From an uncultured Clostridia bacterium (lineage in GTDB: Bacteria > Bacillota > Clostridia > Oscillospirales > Acutalibacteraceae): a stretch of 64,000 nt of DNA. Where the stretch lies: contig CAMNST010000001.1 of NCBI GenBank assembly GCA_946555465.1, positions 62,001 through 126,000 of the forward strand, given 5' to 3'. The notes under the pieces are model-generated. The model ran no database searches and was not told where the DNA came from. It worked only from the letters and a program-made list of their open reading frames with translations. The translations under genes and the position numbers were made by a program. Numbering within the stretch: the stretch's first letter is position 1; the number at the start of each line of letters is the position of its first letter. Positions 63,505-64,000 of the stretch are shown in pieces.

Positions 63505-64000
63505 TCAAATTGATTTTTTATGTTTGCTTTTTTCATAAATATGAATAAATATCAGAACGATTGAAAAACTTACAATTCCGCCGGCTGTAACATCGCTCAG
63601 ATAGTGCGCACCCATAACAAGTCTTGTAAAAGCAACTATTGACGTATAGATGCAGGGAATAATAAAACACAGCGGATATTTTTTGTTCCATTTTTCAGAT
63701 AGAAAAGGGAAGAACATCATCATATAACTCATACCTGCACCAGCCGTGTGACCGCTTGGAAAGGATTTATTTCCGTTGATTCCGTTGATTTGGTACCAGG
63801 GCGTAAACTGCTCGTAACTTCCTGCGGCAAGTAAATCTCTGAATCTTACTCTGCCCCAAAGATATTTCAAACCTTCTATTGCTGATATCTGAACAAACAT
63901 AATTATAATTCCCCAAAATGCAATTTTTCTGATGATAGGGATGATGTTTTCGGGAATTTTGATAAAACTTATTGCATACAGAATGCAAATTCCGATGCCG
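63505..64000 (-). CDS. PAP2-family phosphatase, partial (start outside window)
   Basis: About 165 residues are visible and the frame is open to the window edge, so the start and first helices are to the right. Phosphatase motifs are KYLWGRVRFRD (degenerate first motif), FPSGHTAGAGMSYM and RLVMGAHYLSDV. Three or four membrane helices are seen. Such enzymes dephosphorylate lipid phosphates such as undecaprenyl diphosphate or phosphatidic acid. The C-terminus ends KSKHKKSI. Confidence 0.88.
   Translation of the reverse strand, partial: GIGICILYAISFIKIPENIIPIIRKIAFWGIIIMFVQISAIEGLKYLWGRVRFRDLLAAGSYEQFTPWYQINGINGNKSFPSGHTAGAGMSYMMMFFPFLSEKWNKKYPLCFIIPCIYTSIVAFTRLVMGAHYLSDVTAGGIVSFSIVLIFIHIYEKSKHKKSI

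Overview
The window is AT-rich chromosomal DNA from an endospore-forming Clostridia species (Bacillota), probably of the Oscillospiraceae/Ruminococcaceae type. Supporting marks are three sporulation loci (spoIIAA-spoIIAB-sigF, sigK, dpaAB), a fused IspH-ribosomal protein S1 gene, a class IB dihydroorotate dehydrogenase (pyrK-pyrD), DUF1858 and DUF4364 proteins, a T-box leader, a CIRCE-controlled groESL operon and AGGAGG ribosome binding sites with occasional TTG/GTG starts. I see no phage, transposase, plasmid genes or CRISPR array.

Layout. 0-4.1 kb: valS (5' cut by the window), folC, then the overlapping spoIIA operon. 4.2-6.5 kb, minus strand: a GH4 glycosidase and a PfkB sugar kinase. 6.6-16.6 kb: one nine-gene operon pyrC-carA-carB-pyrK-pyrD-pyrF-pyrE-pyrB-pyrI, encoding every step from bicarbonate and glutamine to UMP. 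16.5-17.1 kb: a tandem array of structured non-coding RNAs (below). 17.3-24.4 kb: a TetR-type regulator, an O-antigen-ligase-like membrane protein, two large membrane-anchored parvulin foldases, a coiled-coil protein and sigK. 24.5-32.3 kb: paired APH-fold kinases, a DUF378 protein, manA, an ABC-F ATPase, a BaiN/YhiN-type flavoprotein, cmk and plsC. 32.3-39.6 kb: ispH-rpsA fusion, DUF4364, DUF1858, trmK, nif3-like, rqcH, ispD and ispF. 39.7-44.3 kb: groES-groEL behind CIRCE, then an HscC-like Hsp70 with a membrane-anchored degenerate J-protein. 44.4-47.7 kb: a T-box leader and a four-subunit 2-oxoacid:ferredoxin oxidoreductase. 47.8-52.6 kb: a lipoprotein, a membrane protein, a further copy of the structured RNA, murC and dpaAB. 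52.6-57.4 kb: potABCD and a HAD phosphatase. 57.4-58.1 kb: tRNA-Leu(GAG), a duplicated tRNA 3' end and a small ORF. 58.2-60.9 kb: an ABC exporter with LytTR and DUF3021 proteins. 61.0-63.4 kb: a BlaI/M56 sensor pair with a perfect palindromic operator. The right edge cuts a PAP2 phosphatase gene.

The most interesting signal is a family of small structured RNAs. Three full copies (about 16709-16873, 16933-17091 and 49512-49682) and one 3' half-copy (16534-16660, fused to the end of pyrI) occur. Each full copy has its own TTGACT plus extended -10 promoter and a long closing stem whose two arms differ in sequence between copies but stay complementary. Each also has an inner stem with an A/U-rich hairpin, a conserved single-stranded CAUGCUCU-like segment that can pair with a segment 3' of the closing stem (a pseudoknot with compensatory changes), and an intrinsic terminator of nearly constant sequence. 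I could not match this to a family I know with certainty.
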